Of a stretch of 64,000 bases of DNA, positions 61,220 through 64,000 are shown in pieces (positions within the stretch are counted from its first letter, which is position 1; each line of letters opens with the position of its first letter). A model generated the notes under the pieces. That model was not told where the DNA came from. It saw only the letters and a list, made by a program, of their open reading frames with translations, and ran no database searches. The stretch lies in assembly GCA_016789905.1 (NCBI GenBank), contig JAEUQC010000015.1, forward strand, positions 1-64,000, read 5' to 3'. The translations under genes were made by a program, and so were the position numbers. The DNA is from Bryobacterales bacterium. Its GTDB lineage: Bacteria > Acidobacteriota > Terriglobia > Bryobacterales > Bryobacteraceae.

Positions 61220-62581
61220 ATGTCCGACAGCACAACAAGGCGTTTCTTTATGGGTGCGGCCGCCGCCGCTTCCGCCATGCGCGTTTCCGGCGCCAACGAA
61301 AAGGTAAACCTGGCCATCGTCGGCCTGGGCGGGCGTGGCTCAGATCATCTGCGAAACTACATGCGCATTGCGGAGGCGCGCGTGGCCGGGCTGTGCGACG
61401 TGAACCAGGCGGCGCGGGAAAAGGCGCAATCGGCACTGCTGCGCGGATCCAGCGAAAAGGCGAAGGAATTCGCCGATATGCGCGAGGCCTTTGCCGATTC
61501 AGCCATCGACGCTGTTTCCATCGCCACGCCGAACCACTGGCACGCGCTCGCCGCCATTTGGGCCATGAAGGCGGGCAAGGACGTTTACGGCGAAAAGCCC
61601 GCCTGTTACAACATCTATGAGGGGCTGAAGTTGGTGCAGGTGGCCCGTGAAACCAGGCGGATGCTGCAGATCGGTTCCCAGCACCGTTCGAATCCCATGA
61701 AGATCAAAGCGATGGAGGCAATCCAGGGCGGCCTCATCGGCAAGGTCTATCAGGCCAAAGGGCTCTGTTACAAGCGGCGCAAGTCCATCGGGCGCAAGCC
61801 GGATTCACCCACCCCGCCCGGCGTGAACTGGGAGATGTTCCTGGGCCCGGCACCTCTTCGCCCATTCAACGAACTGCGCTTCGCCTATAACTGGCACTGG
61901 TTCTGGGACACCGGCAACGGCGACATCGGCAACCAGGGCGTGCACGAACTGGGCCTCGCGCGTTGGGGCATGGGCGATCCGGAGTGGCCGAAGACGGCCT
62001 ATGCCCACGGCGGCAAGTTCGCCTATGACGACGACCAGGAAACGCCAAACACGCTGACCGCGGCCTTCGATTTCGGCGGCCGCGAACTGGTGTTTGAAGT
62101 TCGCGGTCTGCTCACCGGTGCGGAAGGCGCCGTGCCCCGCGGGCCGCGCCAGGGTCCCGCGCCCGCCGAACCCGCCCCCTCCGCCACCACGCCCCGCGGC
62201 GCCGCGCCGCTCAACATCATGGTTGGAAATCTCTATTACGGCACCGAAGGCTGGGCCGCCATGAGCGACGCCGGATTCCAGGCCTTCAAAGGCGATAGCA
62301 ATGAGGTGGTGATGGAGGAGCGCGCCGTGCGCGGACCCGGCGGCGGCGACCCCACCGGCCTGCACATGCAGAACTTCCTGGCCGCCGTCAAATCGCGGAA
62401 CTACAAGGCTCTGCACGACGAAATCGGCATCGCCTATCTCAGCGCCTCCATGTGCCACCTGGCCAACATCAGCTACCGTGTTGGCCGGAAACTGACGTTG
62501 GCCGCGGGACCCAAATTCGTCAACGATCCCGAAGCCAACAAACTCCTGACGCGGGACTACCGTAAGCCCTACGTCGTCTAA
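61220..62581 (+). CDS. Gfo/Idh/MocA family oxidoreductase with Tat signal
   Basis: A 453-residue exported oxidoreductase: Tat-type signal (STTRRFFMGAAAAASAMRVSGA), glycine-rich NAD loop (LAIVGLGGRGSDH), EKP motif (DVYGEKPACYN), and the NWHWFWDTGNGDIGNQGVHELGLARWGMG pocket segment shared with the protein at 5218. It carries a Pro/Ala-rich insertion (about 315-335: RGPRQGPAPAEPAPSATTP), probably a flexible loop. Such secreted proteins may oxidise sugars or sugar acids, but no natural substrate is firmly known for this subgroup. ATG 61220 was chosen to start the signal. Confidence 0.88.
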   Translation: MSDSTTRRFFMGAAAAASAMRVSGANEKVNLAIVGLGGRGSDHLRNYMRIAEARVAGLCDVNQAAREKAQSALLRGSSEKAKEFADMREAFADSAIDAVSIATPNHWHALAAIWAMKAGKDVYGEKPACYNIYEGLKLVQVARETRRMLQIGSQHRSNPMKIKAMEAIQGGLIGKVYQAKGLCYKRRKSIGRKPDSPTPPGVNWEMFLGPAPLRPFNELRFAYNWHWFWDTGNGDIGNQGVHELGLARWGMGDPEWPKTAYAHGGKFAYDDDQETPNTLTAAFDFGGRELVFEVRGLLTGAEGAVPRGPRQGPAPAEPAPSATTPRGAAPLNIMVGNLYYGTEGWAAMSDAGFQAFKGDSNEVVMEERAVRGPGGGDPTGLHMQNFLAAVKSRNYKALHDEIGIAYLSASMCHLANISYRVGRKLTLAAGPKFVNDPEANKLLTRDYRKPYVV

Positions 62582-62779
62582 CGGCGCCCGGCGCGAAATC
62601 ACTTCGCGCCGTGGCCACCGGTCACATCCCAACGGAAAACACACCGCTGACTGGATCAGCAACGAATCGGCACCGCAGGAATTGGAACGTTCGTTCGAGC
62701 TCCGTCACGGCCTTGGGGAGAGTGTAGCGCGAAACCCGCGCCCGCTGACGCATGATAAGCTAGCGGGTCGAAAGCGAAT
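62582..62779. terminator. Intergenic region with hairpin at 62590-62610
   Basis: Nine bases after the oxidoreductase stop, GGCGCGAA (62590-62597) and TTCGCGCC (62603-62610) form a perfect 8-base stem with a 5-base loop, lacking a U-tract: a likely transcript end. The remaining bases up to the dehydrogenase start show nothing else I can interpret except a plausible promoter region near 62740-62775. Confidence 0.5.
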
Positions 62780-63811
62780 ATGAGCAAATTTCTCGTCGGA
62801 GTTACGCCGGATTTCGCCGTCGAGGCCAAGGGCCTCTATGAGTCGCAACTCGCCGCGAAACTCACCGCGGCCGGCGTCGATTGGGAGTTGATGCCCGAAC
62901 TCCCCGGCAATGCGGTTACAACGCCCATCGCCGATCGCTACGACGCCATCTTCGCCCTTGCCTCCTGGTTTCGCGCTGATGGCGTCGCCGGCTGCCGCCG
63001 TTTGGCGGTCGTTGCGCGTTGGGGCGTTGGCTACGATCGTGTCGATACGCAGGCGCTCACCGAAAACGGCATCGCCTTGGCCATCACGCCCAACGCCGTG
63101 CGCACGCCCGTCGCCGAGGCCATCTTTACCCTCATGCTCGCCGTGGCCAAGAACCTGCGCCTGCAGGACCAGGTCACCAGGGCGGGGAAGTGGCGCGGCG
63201 ATCTGCCCCGCATGGGCGTGAATCTGCGCGGTCGCGTGCTCGGGTCGGTGGGTTGCGGCAACATCGGCAAGGAGATGTTCCGCCTTGCCAGTCCGTTCGG
63301 CTTCTCCCGTCTCATCGCTTATGACCCATTCCTCACGCAATCGCAAGTGGATGGTCTCGGCGTCGAACTCGTCTCTCTCGACCGCGTGATGGCGGAGTCC
63401 GATTTCGTCACCGTCAATGCCTTCTTGAACCAGCAAACCACCGGCCTCATCGGCGAACGCGAACTGCGCCTGATGAAACCGAATGCCTATTTCATCAACA
63501 CCGCTCGCGGGCCCATCGTCGATCAAGCCGCGTTGATTCGCCTGTTGCAGGACAAGGCCATTGCCGGCGCCGGCCTCGATGTTTACGAAACCGAGCCCCC
63601 GCCGAAGGATCTGCCCTTGTTTGAACTCGATAACGTCGTGCTCACCCCGCACGCCTTGCCGTGGACGGAAGAAATCGCGCGCGACAACAGCCTGGAAGCC
63701 TGCGACAACATGCTCGCCGTCTCCCGCGGAGAGGTGCCGCCCGGTCTGGTCAACCGCGATGTCGCCGCCAACCCGCTCTTTCAATCAAAGCTTGCGGCCT
63801 GGAGATCCTAG
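62780..63811 (+). CDS. D-2-hydroxyacid dehydrogenase family protein
   Basis: A 343-residue NAD-dependent dehydrogenase of the phosphoglycerate/glycerate/D-lactate group. RWGVGYDRVDTQALTENGIALAITPNAVRTPVAEA is the hinge region, GSVGCGNIGKEMFRLASPFGFSRLIAYDPF the NAD loop, FINTARGPIVDQAALI carries the active-site Arg, and ELDNVVLTPHALPWTEE the catalytic His. The stop TAG directly abuts the ATG of an HpcH/HpaI aldolase, so the two probably act in sequence on a 2-keto or 2-hydroxy acid. Confidence 0.88.
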   Translation: MSKFLVGVTPDFAVEAKGLYESQLAAKLTAAGVDWELMPELPGNAVTTPIADRYDAIFALASWFRADGVAGCRRLAVVARWGVGYDRVDTQALTENGIALAITPNAVRTPVAEAIFTLMLAVAKNLRLQDQVTRAGKWRGDLPRMGVNLRGRVLGSVGCGNIGKEMFRLASPFGFSRLIAYDPFLTQSQVDGLGVELVSLDRVMAESDFVTVNAFLNQQTTGLIGERELRLMKPNAYFINTARGPIVDQAALIRLLQDKAIAGAGLDVYETEPPPKDLPLFELDNVVLTPHALPWTEEIARDNSLEACDNMLAVSRGEVPPGLVNRDVAANPLFQSKLAAWRS

Positions 63812-64000
63812 ATGAAACCCAATAAATTCAAGCAGTCCATCGCCGCCTCCGGCACCGCCGCCGGCCACATGATCAGCGATTTCGGCACCCGCAATATCGC
63901 CCGCATCGTCGCCGCCGCCGAACCCGATTTCGTCATGATCGACATGGAGCACACCGGCTACGATACCGAGCGCATCGCCGACCTCTGCGCCTGGTTCCGC
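63812..64000 (+). CDS. HpcH/HpaI aldolase family protein, N-terminal part (runs off window)
   Basis: The first 63 codons are present. MKPNKFKQSIAASGTAAGHMISDFGTRNIARIVAAAEPDFVMIDMEHTGYD matches the start of the HpcH/HpaI (2,4-dihydroxyhept-2-ene-1,7-dioate aldolase/citrate-lyase-beta-like) barrel: the DFVMIDMEHTGYD strand holds the usual metal-site region. The ATG follows the dehydrogenase stop without a gap. Probable reaction: reversible aldol cleavage giving pyruvate or another 2-oxo acid. Confidence 0.85.
   Translation, partial: MKPNKFKQSIAASGTAAGHMISDFGTRNIARIVAAAEPDFVMIDMEHTGYDTERIADLCAWFR

Overview
The window is GC-rich bacterial chromosome, most likely from an Acidobacteriota of the Bryobacterales/Solibacter type. 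I infer this from the mix of an Oar-like TonB-dependent receptor with an N-terminal carboxypeptidase-regulatory-like domain, a divergent PadR regulator, several signal-peptide-bearing Gfo/Idh/MocA oxidoreductases, a CE15 glucuronoyl esterase, PEP-CTERM proteins, and secreted proteins with a CxxCH(H) heme motif. No rRNA, tRNA, insertion sequence, integrase, phage gene or CRISPR array was recognised. The gene content is chromosomal rather than mobile.

Layout. 1-4.2 kb: a truncated CxxCHH protein, formate-tetrahydrofolate ligase, a PEP-CTERM protein and a cytochrome c/copper-monooxygenase-like protein. 4.2-11.2 kb: a tightly coupled six-gene minus-strand operon (Tat-type unknown, BNR_4 propeller, CE15 esterase, agmatine-deiminase-like protein, two Gfo/Idh/MocA proteins), probably for an acidic plant or microbial polysaccharide. 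11.2-16.3 kb: small secreted protein, TonB-dependent receptor, divergent padR-membrane protein-SRPBCC operon. 16.3-25.9 kb: FmdB zinc ribbon, a CtpA-like protein lacking its catalytic dyad, a lytic transglycosylase coupled to a 58-residue membrane protein, threonine synthase, XdhC-MocA-AsmA operon, and an esterase-propeller fusion. 25.9-34.2 kb: minus-strand run of two large membrane proteins, YihY, uvrB and a soluble histidine kinase fused to a DUF2520-type domain. 34.4-43 kb: orphan membrane fusion protein, coiled-coil protein, ruvX-mltG-unknown-unknown-phzF-tdk operon, AI-2E transporter, TIM-barrel protein. 43-57.5 kb: an ABC exporter operon, a hybrid histidine kinase split by a frameshift inside its PAS domain, a GGDEF/EAL protein with a structured leader, and a pxpB-pxpC-pxpA-rraA operon. 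57.6-64 kb: PKD protein, serine hydrolase, second PEP-CTERM protein, rsmG, a Gfo/Idh/MocA protein, a 2-hydroxyacid dehydrogenase and a truncated HpcH/HpaI aldolase.

Large-scale signal: the plus strand is G-rich over C from 1 to about 27 kb and C-rich over G from about 34 kb to the end, whichever strand the genes lie on. This is the pattern expected where replication forks converge, so the window may span the terminus region or an inversion boundary.

Most interesting points: (1) the leader of the GGDEF/EAL gene can fold into a three-way junction that buries the start codon and carries two tiny upstream reading frames; (2) a DUF2520-histidine kinase fusion coupled to uvrB; (3) enzyme-family proteins that have lost catalytic residues (CtpA-like, agmatine-deiminase-like); (4) the split hybrid kinase.
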